A DNA stretch of 64,000 nt from a bacterium (GTDB lineage: Bacteria > Desulfobacterota > Binatia > HRBIN30 > CADEER01): contig JAHBUY010000001.1 of NCBI GenBank assembly GCA_019637795.1, forward strand, positions 1,137,001-1,201,000, in the 5' to 3' direction. The notes under the pieces were generated by a model that was not told where the DNA came from, searched no databases, and worked only from the letters and a program-made list of their open reading frames with translations. Numbering within the stretch: the stretch's first letter is position 1; each line of letters begins with the position of its first letter. This document shows positions 1 through 9,881 of the stretch, piece by piece. A program made the translations under genes and the position numbers.

Positions 1-493
1 CGCCATCGTACGTGGGATTGGACGACGAGAGCGTGAAGAGGACGATCGGCACGTCGTCGATTTCCACCGGCTTGACGATCCAGCGGGTGACGCCCTGCGG
101 AATGGCGTCCTGGTTCGACATCACCTTGTTCCAGACCTTGACCAGGCTGCGCTCGCGGTCCTCGCCGACGAAGAAGCGCACGGTCACCACGGCCTGCCCC
201 GGGCGCGCCATCGAGTAGACGTACTCGACGCCGTCGATCTCCCACAGCTTCGCCTCCAGCGGCGTCGCCACCAGGTTCTCGACCTCGGCCGCGCTCGCGC
301 CCGGCATCTCGACGATGACGTCGGCGAACGGCACGACGATCTGCGGCTCCTCCTCGCGCGGCGTCGCCAGCAGCGCCACGGCGCCGGCGGCGAACGACGC
401 GAGCAGGAAGAGAATCGAGAGCTTCGAGGTGATGAAGATCTCGACGATGCGCGCTGTCCAACCGCGCTCCGGACGGGCGGTGGTGTCGGTCAT
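1..493 (-). CDS. RND-family efflux permease, N-terminal part
   Basis: This is the inner-membrane proton-driven pump of a tripartite efflux system. The reading frame starts at ATG 493 and is open for 164 codons to the window edge, so only the N-terminus is visible. After a polar start it shows the first membrane helix (SKLSILFLLASFAAGAVALL) and then the early porter-domain segment with PREEEPQIVVP and PGASAAEVENLVATPLE. This arrangement is typical of CusA/MdtB-like and heavy-metal or hydrophobe RND pumps. It follows the membrane-fusion gene after a 44-bp gap, in the usual order MFP then pump. The substrate cannot be told from this part. Confidence 0.9.
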   Translation of the reverse strand, partial: MTDTTARPERGWTARIVEIFITSKLSILFLLASFAAGAVALLATPREEEPQIVVPFADVIVEMPGASAAEVENLVATPLEAKLWEIDGVEYVYSMARPGQAVVTVRFFVGEDRERSLVKVWNKVMSNQDAIPQGVTRWIVKPVEIDDVPIVLFTLSSSNPTYDG

Positions 494-537
494 GACCCGA
501 ACCTCTCAGGGCCGAGACGCCGCGGCGCTGCGCGCGG

Positions 538-1617
538 TCATGGCTCGACCACCACGACGTCGCCGGCGCGCAGGCCGGAGAGCACCTCGACCTGGCTGTC
601 GAACGCCTTGCCGGTGCGCACGCTGCGCACCAGCGGCACGCCGTCGATCAGCACCCGCACCGTCTCGAGCTGGCCGGCGCGTCGCACCGCCGACGCCGGC
701 ACCAGCAGCGCCGCGTGCGCGCCGCAGGCGAGGCGCAGGCTGGCGAAGGCGCCCGGACGGAGCGCGGCATCGGCGGGCAGCAGCGCCTTGACGTGGCGGG
801 TGCGGCTGGTCGGGTCGGCCACCGGCGCCAGCTCGTCGATCCGCGCGACCAGATCGAGGGGCGGCGAGCCGACCCGCACCGGCAGCGCGTCGCCGACGGC
901 GAGGGACGCGGCGCAGTGCTCCGCGACGTCGGCCTCGAGGCGCAGCGTCGATGGATCCTGCACCAGCGCCACCGGCGCGCCGGGGCCGGCGGTGTCGCCG
1001 GGATCGAGAAGGCGCGCGACGACGACCCCGTCGAACGGCGCCCGCACCTCCGTCTCGCCCAGGCGCACGCGCGCCTCGGCCAGTGCGTCACGCGCCTGCG
1101 CGGCCTGCGCCTGCGCCGTCGCCGCGCGCGCCTCGGCGGCGTCGAGGTCCTGGCGGGTGAAGGCCTGTTTGGCGAACAACTGCCGCGCCCGGCCGAGGTC
1201 GGCGTCGGCCTGGCGCGCGAGCGCGGTCGCGGCGGCCAGCGCCGCCTCCGCCTGCTGACGGCGCGCCGTGAGATCGCGCGCGTCGAGCGTGGCGATGACG
1301 TCGCCTTTGCGCACCGCGCTGCCGGCCTGCACCCGCACCTCGAGGACGCGCGCCATCACCGTCGGCGCCACGTCGGCGCTCACGCGCGCCGTCACCGTGC
1401 CCGGCCAGTCGACGAGGTCGGGAATCTCGCGCTCCTCGACCGTGGCGGTCGACCCCGCCGCCCCGCCGTCGGCCGCCGGGGGCGGTTGCCGCGGCGCCGC
1501 CGCGTGACCGCCGAGGCTGCCCTGCAGGTAGAGCAGGAGGACCACGAGACCGAGCACCGCCGCGCCGGCGGCGATTGCCGTGCGCGGCAGACGGCGGAAT
1601 CCGGCGGATGGGGTCAT
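538..1617 (-). CDS. RND efflux membrane-fusion (periplasmic adaptor) protein
   Basis: A 359-residue HlyD/AcrA-type adaptor that links the inner-membrane pump to the outer-membrane channel. It has an N-terminal signal-anchor helix (about residues 12-32). A first lipoyl half (VLEVRVQAGSAVRKGDVIATL) is followed by an Ala/Gln/Arg-rich alpha-hairpin (about 110-190). The second lipoyl half is VRAPFDGVVVARLLDPGD, followed by beta-barrel and membrane-proximal domains ending in LRAGDVVVVEP. Its ATG overlaps the TGA of the TolC gene (ATGA, 1614-1617), so the two are translationally coupled. Length and domain order are normal for the family. Confidence 0.93.
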   Translation of the reverse strand: MTPSAGFRRLPRTAIAAGAAVLGLVVLLLYLQGSLGGHAAAPRQPPPAADGGAAGSTATVEEREIPDLVDWPGTVTARVSADVAPTVMARVLEVRVQAGSAVRKGDVIATLDARDLTARRQQAEAALAAATALARQADADLGRARQLFAKQAFTRQDLDAAEARAATAQAQAAQARDALAEARVRLGETEVRAPFDGVVVARLLDPGDTAGPGAPVALVQDPSTLRLEADVAEHCAASLAVGDALPVRVGSPPLDLVARIDELAPVADPTSRTRHVKALLPADAALRPGAFASLRLACGAHAALLVPASAVRRAGQLETVRVLIDGVPLVRSVRTGKAFDSQVEVLSGLRAGDVVVVEP

Positions 1618-2990
1618 GGCGTGAGTCCCTCGTCATCGGCCCAGGCGCCGATGGCTTTCTGCAGCGCGGCCTCGGCGCGGCGGACGTCGTAGCGGGCGAC
1701 GATGGCGCGCGACCGCGCCGCGCTGCGGGCCGCCTCGGCCTCGAGGTAGCGGGTGACGGTCACGGTGCCGGCGCGGTACTGCTCCTCGACCAGACGCAGC
1801 GCCGCGTCGGCGGCGGCCAGGCCGGCCTGGCTGACATCGTCGCGCTGGCGCGCCTCGCCGTAGGACAGGAAGGCATTCTGCGCCTCGCGTTCGATGTCCA
1901 ACCGGGTGCGGCGTTCGACCTCGCGCGCCGACGCCAGCTCGTGCTCGGCGGCGCGCACCCGCTCGCGGATGCGGAAGCCGCTGAACACGTTCAGCTCGGC
2001 GGTCGCGCCCACCAGCCAACTGTCGGTGTTGTGCGAGAGCTGGAAGTCGGCCGAGTCGTTGCCGTAGCCGCCGACGATGTCGATGGTCGGAAGATAGGCG
2101 GCGCGCTCGGCTTCGAGCTCGCGCTCGCGCATCGCCACCTGGCGCCCCGCGGCGGCGAGCTCGGGGCGCGCCGCGGTGGCGCGCGCCAGGGCCGCCTCCA
2201 GCGTATCCGGCAACGCCGGGGCAGCGTCGCGCGGCGGCGGGGCGATCTCCAGCGATCGCCCCGCCGGCTGGCCGAGCAGGGTGCGCAATCCCGTCCGCGC
2301 GAGCTCGATCGCGTTACTGGCGCGGAGTTGCTGCTCGCGCGACTCGGCGAGCCGGGTCTCCAGCGACAACACGTCCGACTTCAACACCGTGCCGGCGTCG
2401 AAGCCGGTGCGGGCGTGGTCGAGCGCGGCGCCCACCGCGCGCACCGACGCGCCGGCCGATTCCGCGAGTTGGGGCGCCGCGACCAGCGCGTAGAAGGCAT
2501 CGATCACCGCCTCGGTGAGCCCGTTGCGCACCGCCAACCGCTCCAGCTTCGCGGCCTCGACGCCGAGCGCCGCGGCCTGGCGGCGGAAATAATCCTGTCC
2601 GCCGCGAAAGATCGGAAAGGCGCCGACGATCTCCGGGCGCACGTTCTGGGTCGGTCCGGGGTTGTTGAAGTCGAGGTCGAAGCTGAACTTGCGCTGGTTG
2701 AGGATCATCCCGAACGCCTGCGCCGGGTTGTCCGTGCGCGCGAAGACGATGCGGCCGTCGACGCGCGGGTAGAAGGCGGCGGTCGCTTCGCCGAGCCGCG
2801 CCTCCGCCTCGCCGATGCGCTCGGCGGCGGCGCGCGCGTCGGGGTTGTCGCGCAACGCGAGACCCACCGCCTCCTCGATGCTCAACGGCTGTGCCGCCGC
2901 GACGGCGGCGGCGAGCAGGAAGCCCAACGTCGCGGCGGCGACGCTCGCGACGCGCTCAACTGGGGCCGCTACCACACGATCCGACATCAC
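1614..2990 (-). CDS. TolC-family outer-membrane efflux channel
   Basis: The outer-membrane factor of the efflux system, 458 residues. It has a signal peptide (about residues 8-33), then two homologous coiled-coil/beta repeats. Typical pieces are SIEEAVGLALRDNPDARAAA near the N-terminus and EEQYRAGTVTVTRYLEAEAA near the C-terminus, the latter being the conserved second-repeat motif. A GTG at 2990 and an ATG at 2987 are both possible starts; the GGAGG on the minus strand sits about 8 nt before the GTG. The start lies inside the end of the small DUF2892 gene, which points to tight operon packing. Confidence 0.92.
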   Translation of the reverse strand: MMSDRVVAAPVERVASVAAATLGFLLAAAVAAAQPLSIEEAVGLALRDNPDARAAAERIGEAEARLGEATAAFYPRVDGRIVFARTDNPAQAFGMILNQRKFSFDLDFNNPGPTQNVRPEIVGAFPIFRGGQDYFRRQAAALGVEAAKLERLAVRNGLTEAVIDAFYALVAAPQLAESAGASVRAVGAALDHARTGFDAGTVLKSDVLSLETRLAESREQQLRASNAIELARTGLRTLLGQPAGRSLEIAPPPRDAAPALPDTLEAALARATAARPELAAAGRQVAMRERELEAERAAYLPTIDIVGGYGNDSADFQLSHNTDSWLVGATAELNVFSGFRIRERVRAAEHELASAREVERRTRLDIEREAQNAFLSYGEARQRDDVSQAGLAAADAALRLVEEQYRAGTVTVTRYLEAEAARSAARSRAIVARYDVRRAEAALQKAIGAWADDEGLTP

Positions 2991-3168
2991 GCTGCCGTCC
3001 TCCCAGGAACTTCTCGGCCGGGCAGAACCCGGTGAACGCGGACTGGATCAGATTGAAGGCGACGAAAGCCGCCAGGAGCAGCCAGGCCGGCGCGACGAAA
3101 TAGCCCAACAGCAGGCTGAGGGCGACCAGGCTGCCGGCGAGGAGGCGAACCCTGCGTTCGGTGGTCAT
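2956..3168 (-). CDS. DUF2892-like (YgaP-type) small inner-membrane protein
   Basis: A 70-residue protein starting at ATG 3168 behind a strong AGGGAGAG ribosome-binding site. The body is one or two hydrophobic helices (LLAGSLVALSLLLGYFVAPA and LLLAAFVAFNLIQ) followed by the family signature TGFCPAEKFLG. That matches the YgaP transmembrane/DUF2892 family, often found with rhodaneses or metal and sulfur efflux genes. The last 35 bp overlap the TolC start, so it is the first visible efflux-operon gene after the sigma factor. Its exact role is not known. Confidence 0.8.
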   Translation of the reverse strand: MTTERRVRLLAGSLVALSLLLGYFVAPAWLLLAAFVAFNLIQSAFTGFCPAEKFLGGRQRDVGSCGSGPS

Positions 3169-3281
3169 CGATCTCTCCCTTCGCAGGCAAAGAGCCAGGC
3201 GCAACGGGAAACGGTTCGCCAGGGAGCAAGTGCGCGCCCCGTCGTCGATTTCTCGTCGCGCGTATGCGGGACGGGCAGCCG

Positions 3282-4097
3282 CTATCGCAGGCGCTCCACC
3301 TGTTCGCGCAGCGCCCGCTGGACGGCATCCGGCACGGCCGGCGTGGGGGCGCTCTGGCACAAGGCCAGGGTGCGTCGGAGTGAATCGCAGGCGGCGGCGC
3401 AGCGCGGGCAGCGCGCCAGATGCGCTTCCATGCGGGCGCACAGATCGGCCGTGATCTCGCCCTCGCGGTGTCGCGACCACAGGGTCAGCACGTCCGGACA
3501 CCCGGCCGCCGGCGGCGCCGACGGCGGCAGCCGCAACACCGGAGCGAGGCGGTTGCGCAGGGCGACGCGCGCGCGGTGCAGCCGGCTCTTCACCGCCTCG
3601 ACCTCGATGCCGAGCACCGCCGCCACCTGCGGGGCGCTCAACCCTTCGATGTCGCGCAGCACCAGCACGTCACGCTGCGCCGCGTTGAGGTCGGCGATCG
3701 CCGCCGCCAGGATGGCTTCGATCTGCCGCCCGGCGACCCGATCCTCGGGCCCCAACCCGGGCGCGGCGATCTCGGCGCCGCCAGCGGCGATCTCGTCGAG
3801 CGCGCCGGTGCGCCGCGCCGCGGCGCCGCGGCGGCGCTTGATGCAGAAGCTGCGCGCCACGGTGTAGAGCCAGGTGGGCAGGGCGGCCGCGGCCTGCAGG
3901 GAGCCGACCCGCCGCGCCAGCGCCAGCATCGTCTCCTGCAGCACGTCCTTGGCATCCTCGGCATCGCCGCACATGCGCAGGCCGTAGCGGTAGATGCGGG
4001 CCTGATAGCGGCCGAGCAGCGCCTCGAGCGCCGGACGATCGCCGCGCCGCGCCGCCGCGAGCAGCGCCTCGTCGGTCGCCTCTTCCTCCCCGCTCAC
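3282..4097 (-). CDS. ECF sigma factor with C-terminal anti-sigma-type zinc finger
   Basis: A 271-residue protein starting at GTG 4097. Residues about 10-80 are sigma region 2 (ALEALLGRYQARIYRYGLRM, then DAEDAKDVLQETMLALARRV). Residues 125-180 are region 4 (LNAAQRDVLVLRDIEGLSAP, then VKSRLHRARVALR). Beyond the normal end of an ECF factor there are about 80 extra residues with HLARCPRCAAAC, the H-x3-C-x2-C pattern of zinc-binding anti-sigma (ZAS) domains. Sigma and anti-sigma-type finger in one chain suggests intramolecular, possibly redox or metal, control. It lies 113 bp upstream of the DUF2892-TolC-MFP-RND genes on the same strand, so it may control or belong to the efflux operon. Confidence 0.85.
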   Translation of the reverse strand: MSGEEEATDEALLAAARRGDRPALEALLGRYQARIYRYGLRMCGDAEDAKDVLQETMLALARRVGSLQAAAALPTWLYTVARSFCIKRRRGAAARRTGALDEIAAGGAEIAAPGLGPEDRVAGRQIEAILAAAIADLNAAQRDVLVLRDIEGLSAPQVAAVLGIEVEAVKSRLHRARVALRNRLAPVLRLPPSAPPAAGCPDVLTLWSRHREGEITADLCARMEAHLARCPRCAAACDSLRRTLALCQSAPTPAVPDAVQRALREQVERLR

Positions 4098-4159
4098 GTC
4101 GCCCGACTAACCCATGACCGAGCCGGTTGCCAGGCGGCGGCGCGGCGCCGCGTGCGGCC

Positions 4160-4810
4160 TCACCGCTTGCCGTAGTCGAGCGGCGTGCCCTTGCGCTGGG
4201 CGATGATGAAGGCCTCCAGGGCGCGCATCTCGGGCGAGTCGGGGGCCAGAACCTGCCCGCGCACGGGATGCTCGATGCACCAGTTGATCATGTCGCGGAG
4301 GAGCGCGACGCGGCCGAGCTGCGGCTGGAACTTCGGGTAGGTCTCGGGATGCGTGTTGGCGGCGTGCGGATGGCACATGTCGCAGGACACCGCGATCTGA
4401 CTCTTCAGGCGGTCGCCGCTGTGGAAGATCAGCGAGCCCTCGGCCGCCAGCTTGTAGGTCTCGTTCTTCCAGACCAGCACGTCCTCGGCGGTGATCCGGC
4501 CGTAGGTGGCTCCCTGCCCCTGACCGATGAGCCCGCTGTTGTCGGCCGGCTCGACGACGGCGTGGGCCGCCTGCTCCTCCGCCACCCAGTTGCTGTCCGG
4601 GTTGGCCTCGCGCCACTGCGCCATCAGCGCGTCGGCGACCGCCTGACCCGTGGCGCGGGTCTTCGGCGCGTCGGCGGCGACGGTGGTGGTGGTGTGGTTG
4701 TCGCACAGCTTCACTTCGATCGGCTCGCCGCCCCGCGCCTGCGGCTGGAGCGCGACGACGGCGATGGCCAGCGCGGCAGCGCCGGCGACCACTGCGGGAA
4801 TAGCGCGCAT
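4160..4810 (-). CDS. Periplasmic cytochrome c family protein
   Basis: A 216-residue exported protein starting at ATG 4810 behind GGAGGAG. An N-terminal signal helix (AIPAVVAGAAALAIAVVAL) is followed by a region with one heme c site, CDMCH. The C-terminal part, with MINWCIEHPVRGQVL and EMRALEAFIIAQRKG, resembles SoxA/TsdA-type cytochromes. An additional Cys (INWC) could matter for heme ligation or a disulfide. It is the last gene of a minus-strand cassette with a metallophosphatase (15-bp gap) and a di-heme peroxidase. I infer an electron-carrier or thiosulfate-dehydrogenase-like role; the substrate is unknown. Confidence 0.78.
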   Translation of the reverse strand: MRAIPAVVAGAAALAIAVVALQPQARGGEPIEVKLCDNHTTTTVAADAPKTRATGQAVADALMAQWREANPDSNWVAEEQAAHAVVEPADNSGLIGQGQGATYGRITAEDVLVWKNETYKLAAEGSLIFHSGDRLKSQIAVSCDMCHPHAANTHPETYPKFQPQLGRVALLRDMINWCIEHPVRGQVLAPDSPEMRALEAFIIAQRKGTPLDYGKR

Positions 4811-4824
4811 CTGCTCCTCCGTCC

Positions 4825-5949
4825 TCAGTAGCTGACCAGATTCGGCTTGGCGGGAACGGCGCTCGCGCCGTTCGACGTCAGGTAGGCGCTCGTCACCTGC
4901 ACCGGATCGCGGTTCCACAGGTTGTAGAGCTTGTCGACCATGCCGTCCGGGTGCACGGAGATCGAGCCGGTCCCCAGCCCATCGTTGGGATCGAACGGAT
5001 CCGGCCGGTTCATCTGCACGGTGAGCGGCGGCAGCCCCTGCGGCGCGTACGGCCACGGCCACGCCGTCGACAGCAGGCCGTGGAAGTAGATGTTGTCGAT
5101 GCGGTTGGTGAGGAGCTGATGGGTGTGGCCGTGGATCACGGTGACGTGATCCATGGTCTTCAGGATCGCCTGCACCTCGTCGGCGTCGTCGGTCCAGAAG
5201 TTCCAGGGCTCGTAGTACTTGTAGAGCGGCGAGTGCGAGAAGACGATCACCGGCGTGCGCGGGTTGAGCGCGGCGAGGTCGTTCTTCAGCCACTCGCGCT
5301 GCTCGTCGCCGACCATGAAGCGGCCCTGGATGGCGTTGTCGAGGCCGGCGACGATGTGCATGCGCTGTTCCGGCGTCAGCTTGCGCTCGGTCCAGAAGTC
5401 CTTCTCGTGGATGCTGTTCAGCACCACGAAGTGCACACCCTTGTGGTCGAACGAGTAGGTGGGCTGGCCGAAGAGCTGCTGCCAGTGCTCGCCCATGTCG
5501 AGGAACCAGTCGTGCTCGCCGACCATCATGTGCACCGGCGCCTTGACGTTCTTGAGAATCTGGGCGCCGAGGTCGAGCTCGCCCCTGGCGCCGAGCTGGG
5601 CGAGGTCGCCGCCGAAGAGGACGAAGTCGGGCTGCGGATCGAGCCGGTTGACGTCGTCGACGGCGCGCAGCAGTTGGCGGACGAAGCGGTCGTTCACCTT
5701 CTGCTCGTAGAGGTGCGAGTCGGAAACGTAGGCGATGCGGAACGGCTCGCCCTCGGCCGCCAGGGCGACGTCGATCGGCATGAACGAGTGGAAATGGTGG
5801 CGGACGCCGGCCGCGGCGGCCGCGGCGGCGGCGGCGGCGGACACCCTGAGAAACGACCGGCGGTCGAGGTTGCGCAGACCGCGGAAGAACGCGTCGCGTT
5901 CCTCGTGGTGCCTGGTCTCGATGCTCTTCACTCCGCGCGGACGTCGCAT
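4825..5949 (-). CDS. Tat-exported metallophosphoesterase
   Basis: A calcineurin-like phosphoesterase of 374 residues, start ATG 5949 with AAGGAG upstream. The N-terminus has a twin-arginine motif (DRRSFLR) followed by a run of ten alanines, consistent with Tat export. The metal-binding series is visible in order: SDSHLYE, FGGDLAQLG, VGEHDWF (GEHD replaces the common GNHD), FSHSPLY and IHGHTHQ. This is the full dinuclear set. It begins 2 bp after the stop of the di-heme peroxidase gene, so the two are almost certainly cotranscribed. The natural substrate cannot be read from the sequence. Confidence 0.88.
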   Translation of the reverse strand: MRRPRGVKSIETRHHEERDAFFRGLRNLDRRSFLRVSAAAAAAAAAAGVRHHFHSFMPIDVALAAEGEPFRIAYVSDSHLYEQKVNDRFVRQLLRAVDDVNRLDPQPDFVLFGGDLAQLGARGELDLGAQILKNVKAPVHMMVGEHDWFLDMGEHWQQLFGQPTYSFDHKGVHFVVLNSIHEKDFWTERKLTPEQRMHIVAGLDNAIQGRFMVGDEQREWLKNDLAALNPRTPVIVFSHSPLYKYYEPWNFWTDDADEVQAILKTMDHVTVIHGHTHQLLTNRIDNIYFHGLLSTAWPWPYAPQGLPPLTVQMNRPDPFDPNDGLGTGSISVHPDGMVDKLYNLWNRDPVQVTSAYLTSNGASAVPAKPNLVSY

Positions 5950-5951
5950 GA

Positions 5952-7241
<1,290 letters not shown>

Positions 7242-7255
7242 CGCCACCTCCTTTC

Positions 7256-7270
7256 CAACACTCAGTGTTG
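7256..7270. promoter_or_regulatory. Candidate Fur/PerR-type 7-1-7 operator
   Basis: The sequence CAACACT-C-AGTGTTG is a perfect inverted repeat with 7-bp arms and a 1-bp centre, 15 bp before the peroxidase start codon. The 7-1-7 layout is the known architecture of Fur-superfamily boxes. The nearest upstream gene encodes such a regulator. The site lies just before the ribosome-binding site, so binding would plausibly block transcription of the peroxidase cassette. The regulatory link is inferred. Confidence 0.55.
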
Positions 7271-7391
7271 TCTGCAGATAGTCCGCGCGCGTGCCGGCTG
7301 TCAACGGGATGCGCGCCACGGCGGCGCGGAGCGGGGCAGCCGGCCCACCTCGACGAGGGACCGCGGGGGCCGCGCCGGCCCGCCGGGAGTC

Positions 7392-7826
7392 TCAGATCTC
7401 GTCGCGGCAGCGCAGGCAGATGCCGCGCAGGGTGACGGTGATCGCCTCGACCCGGAAGCCTTCCGGCACGGCGGCGAGGCCGCGAATCGGACCGTCGGCG
7501 GCGGCCGCCAGGTCGAAGAGGTGGCCGCAGATGCGGCAGCGCGCGTGATAGTGCGGCGTCGTGCGCGCTTCGTAGCGGTACGGCTCGCCGCCGTCGGTGA
7601 CGCAGGCCGCCAGCCCCTCGCGCACGAACGAGGCGAGGATCTCGTACACCGTCTTCTTGCTCAGTCGGCGCTGCTCGCGGCGCACCAGGCGGTAGAGGTC
7701 GATCGCCGTCGGATGTCCGGGCACCGCCCGCAGGATGCGCAGCAGGGCGATGCGCTGGCGCGTCGCCCGCAGGCCGTGTTGGGACAGCTCCTGCGCGAGA
7801 TCGCGCGCCGCGTCGGCGTCGGACAT
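7392..7826 (-). CDS. Fur-family transcriptional regulator (PerR/Fur-like)
   Basis: A 144-residue regulator; ATG 7826 is preferred over an upstream in-frame TTG at 7847. The N-terminal winged helix contains ELSQHGLRATRQRIALLRIL and the recognition-helix region LSKKTVYEILASFVREGL. The C-terminal dimerisation part has the ligand signature HYHARCRICGHLFDL and a second Cys pair, CLRCRDEI, giving two CxxC motifs for a structural zinc. Which metal or peroxide it senses cannot be decided by eye. It sits 150 bp upstream of the di-heme peroxidase gene on the same strand, which makes that cassette the obvious candidate target. Confidence 0.9.
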   Translation of the reverse strand: MSDADAARDLAQELSQHGLRATRQRIALLRILRAVPGHPTAIDLYRLVRREQRRLSKKTVYEILASFVREGLAACVTDGGEPYRYEARTTPHYHARCRICGHLFDLAAAADGPIRGLAAVPEGFRVEAITVTLRGICLRCRDEI

Positions 7827-7899
7827 GACCGTCGTAATCCAACCCAATGCGACGACAGGGTCAACACGGGCCGGCGGCGGTCCGGTGCGCTGCCGCGGG

Positions 7900-8814
7900 T
7901 CAGCGGCGGCGGTCGTCGATGAACGCCTCCAGCTCCTCGAGGGTCTTCGGCCAGTCCGCCTTGAGCAGCCGCGACAGCGAGCGGTCGGCGAGCAGGCGGC
8001 CCCCGGTCTGGCAGGTCGGGCAGTAGTTGGTCTCGTTGTCGGCGTAGGCGATGCGCTGCACCGGCGTGCCGCAGTCGGGACACGGCTGGCCGTAGCGACC
8101 GTGCACCGCGAAGCCGGGGCGGAAGGCCGTCACCTCCCCGGCGCCGGGAACGCGGCCGGCGAACTCCCGCCGCAGGGTCGCGATCCACCGCTCCAGCACC
8201 GCCTGGGTGGCGGCGTGCAGGCGCGCCACCTCGGCGTCGGTCAGCCGGCCGCTGAGCTGCGCCGGCGACAGCCGCGCCGCGTGCAGGATCTCGTCGGAGT
8301 AGGCGTTGCCGATGCCGCTGAACAGGCGCGGATCGGTGAGGGCGCGCTTGAGGGTGTGGTTCTCGCGCCGCAGCGCGGCGGCGAAGTCGACCGGGCTGGC
8401 GCGCAGCACCTCGAGGCCGCCGGGATCGTGCGCCGCCAGCGCCGCGACGCCCCGCACCAAGTGGATGGCGGCCCGCTTCTTCTTGCTCGCCTCGGTGAGC
8501 AGCAGCGTGCCGGCGGGGAAATCGAAGGCCGCCAGACCGAGCCGCGGCGGCGGCTTCGCCCCGGGCGTCTCCCAGCGGAAGCGGCCGGCGATCATCAGAT
8601 GGACGACGATGAACAGGTCGCCCTCGAGCGCGAAGACGATGCGCTTGCCGAGCCGTCGCAGCCCGCTCACGCGGCGGCCGACGAGCGCGCCGACGGGGGG
8701 ATCGACCGAGCGCAGCACGAAGGGGCTCGCCAGCCGGATCGCCTCCAGCGGCTGGCCCACCACGCGGGGGGCGATGGTCTCGATGTAGACCGCGACGTCG
8801 GGCAGCTCGGGCAC
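7900..8814 (-). CDS. Fpg/Nei-family DNA glycosylase (base-excision repair)
   Basis: A 304-residue bifunctional glycosylase/AP lyase of the formamidopyrimidine-DNA glycosylase family. The start is GTG 8814, chosen because it places the mandatory Pro and Glu at positions 2 and 3 (PELPDV), the catalytic N-terminus after Met removal. The conserved Lys loop (LGKRIVFAL) and the helix-two-turn-helix with GIGNAYSDEILHAARLSP are present. The C-terminal zinc finger is CPDC and CPTC about 20 residues apart. Whether it prefers oxidised purines (Fpg) or pyrimidines (Nei) is not clear. It is divergently oriented from the Grx4 gene. Confidence 0.9.
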   Translation of the reverse strand: MPELPDVAVYIETIAPRVVGQPLEAIRLASPFVLRSVDPPVGALVGRRVSGLRRLGKRIVFALEGDLFIVVHLMIAGRFRWETPGAKPPPRLGLAAFDFPAGTLLLTEASKKKRAAIHLVRGVAALAAHDPGGLEVLRASPVDFAAALRRENHTLKRALTDPRLFSGIGNAYSDEILHAARLSPAQLSGRLTDAEVARLHAATQAVLERWIATLRREFAGRVPGAGEVTAFRPGFAVHGRYGQPCPDCGTPVQRIAYADNETNYCPTCQTGGRLLADRSLSRLLKADWPKTLEELEAFIDDRRR

Positions 8815-8919
8815 GGAGCACCACGCTCGGCCACCAGGGGCCGACGGAGATCCGTTACCGCCCCCCGTTGCCTTTTCCCAGGGGATCGGTTCCTCTTCCC
8901 GACTACGCGGAGGTGACCC

Positions 8920-9843
8920 ATGCTCGATCAACAGACGCGCGCGCGCATCGAAACGGCGATCCGGGAGAACGATCTCGTCGTCTTCATGAAGGGCAGCCGG
9001 GCGATGCCGCAGTGCGGCTTCTCGGGTCGGGTGGTGCAGATCCTCGACAGCCTGGTCGACGACTACGCCACCATCGACGTCCTGTCGGACCCGGACATCC
9101 GCGAGGGCATCAAGGAATTCTCCTCCTGGCCGACCATCCCGCAGATCTACCTCAAGGGCGAGTTCCTGGGCGGCTGCGACATCGTCAACGAGCTGTTCGC
9201 CACCGGCGAGCTGCACGAGAAGCTGGGGCGGCCGGCGCCGGAGCGGGTCGTGCCGACGATCACCATCACCGACGCGGCGGCGGCGCGCATCCGCGAATAT
9301 CTCGACCGCTCGCCGGGCAAGGACCTGAAGCTGTCGATCGACGCCCGCTTCAATTCGTCGATGGGCCTGGCGCCGCGCGAGGCGCACGACGTGGTCGCCG
9401 AAGCGAACGGCCTGACGGTGTGCATGGACGTCTCCACCGCCGAGCGCGCCAACGGCATCACCATCGATCTCGTCGAGTCGGCCACCGGAGCGGCGTTCCG
9501 CATCGACAATCCCAACGCCCCCGGCGAGGTGCACCAGATCAGCCCCGCCGAGGTGAAGCGCCTGCGCGACAGCGGCGCGAGCTTCCACTTCCTCGACGTG
9601 CGGACGCCGGAGGAGCGCGCGATCGCGACCATCGACGGCACCCGCCTGCTCGATCAGGCGACGGCGGCGGAGATCGAGCGCCTGCCGAAGGACACCATGC
9701 TGGTGTTGCACTGCCACCACGGCGGCCGCAGCCAGGCCGCCGCCGAGCACTTCCGCAGCCGCGGCTTCACCAACGTCCACAACATGGTCGGCGGCATCGA
9801 CGCCTGGTCGCAGGACGTCGATCCGGCCGTGCCGCGCTACTGA
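8920..9843 (+). CDS. Monothiol glutaredoxin (Grx4-type) fused to HesB-like and rhodanese domains
   Basis: A 307-residue three-domain protein behind GGAGGTGACCC. Residues 1-105 are a monothiol glutaredoxin with the CGFS active site (FMKGSRAMPQCGFSGRVVQ) and SSWPTIPQIYLKGEFLGGCD, which binds an Fe-S cluster with glutathione. Residues about 108-197 look like an A-type (IscA/HesB) carrier fold (TITITDAAAARIREYL, then ANGITIDLV) but lack the usual three cysteines apart from one Cys in LTVCMD. Residues about 205-307 are a rhodanese domain with active-site loop CHHGGRS. The BolA-like gene follows after 38 bp, and Grx4-BolA is a known partner pair in iron-sulfur trafficking. Confidence 0.9.
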   Translation: MLDQQTRARIETAIRENDLVVFMKGSRAMPQCGFSGRVVQILDSLVDDYATIDVLSDPDIREGIKEFSSWPTIPQIYLKGEFLGGCDIVNELFATGELHEKLGRPAPERVVPTITITDAAAARIREYLDRSPGKDLKLSIDARFNSSMGLAPREAHDVVAEANGLTVCMDVSTAERANGITIDLVESATGAAFRIDNPNAPGEVHQISPAEVKRLRDSGASFHFLDVRTPEERAIATIDGTRLLDQATAAEIERLPKDTMLVLHCHHGGRSQAAAEHFRSRGFTNVHNMVGGIDAWSQDVDPAVPRY

Positions 9844-9881
9844 ATCGCGCGCCAGTGCGCCGGGACCGACCGGGGGGAGCG

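Noticed and set aside
1..218. 68-codon plus-strand frame at the window start
   Set aside because: It lies antisense to the clearly coding RND permease N-terminus.
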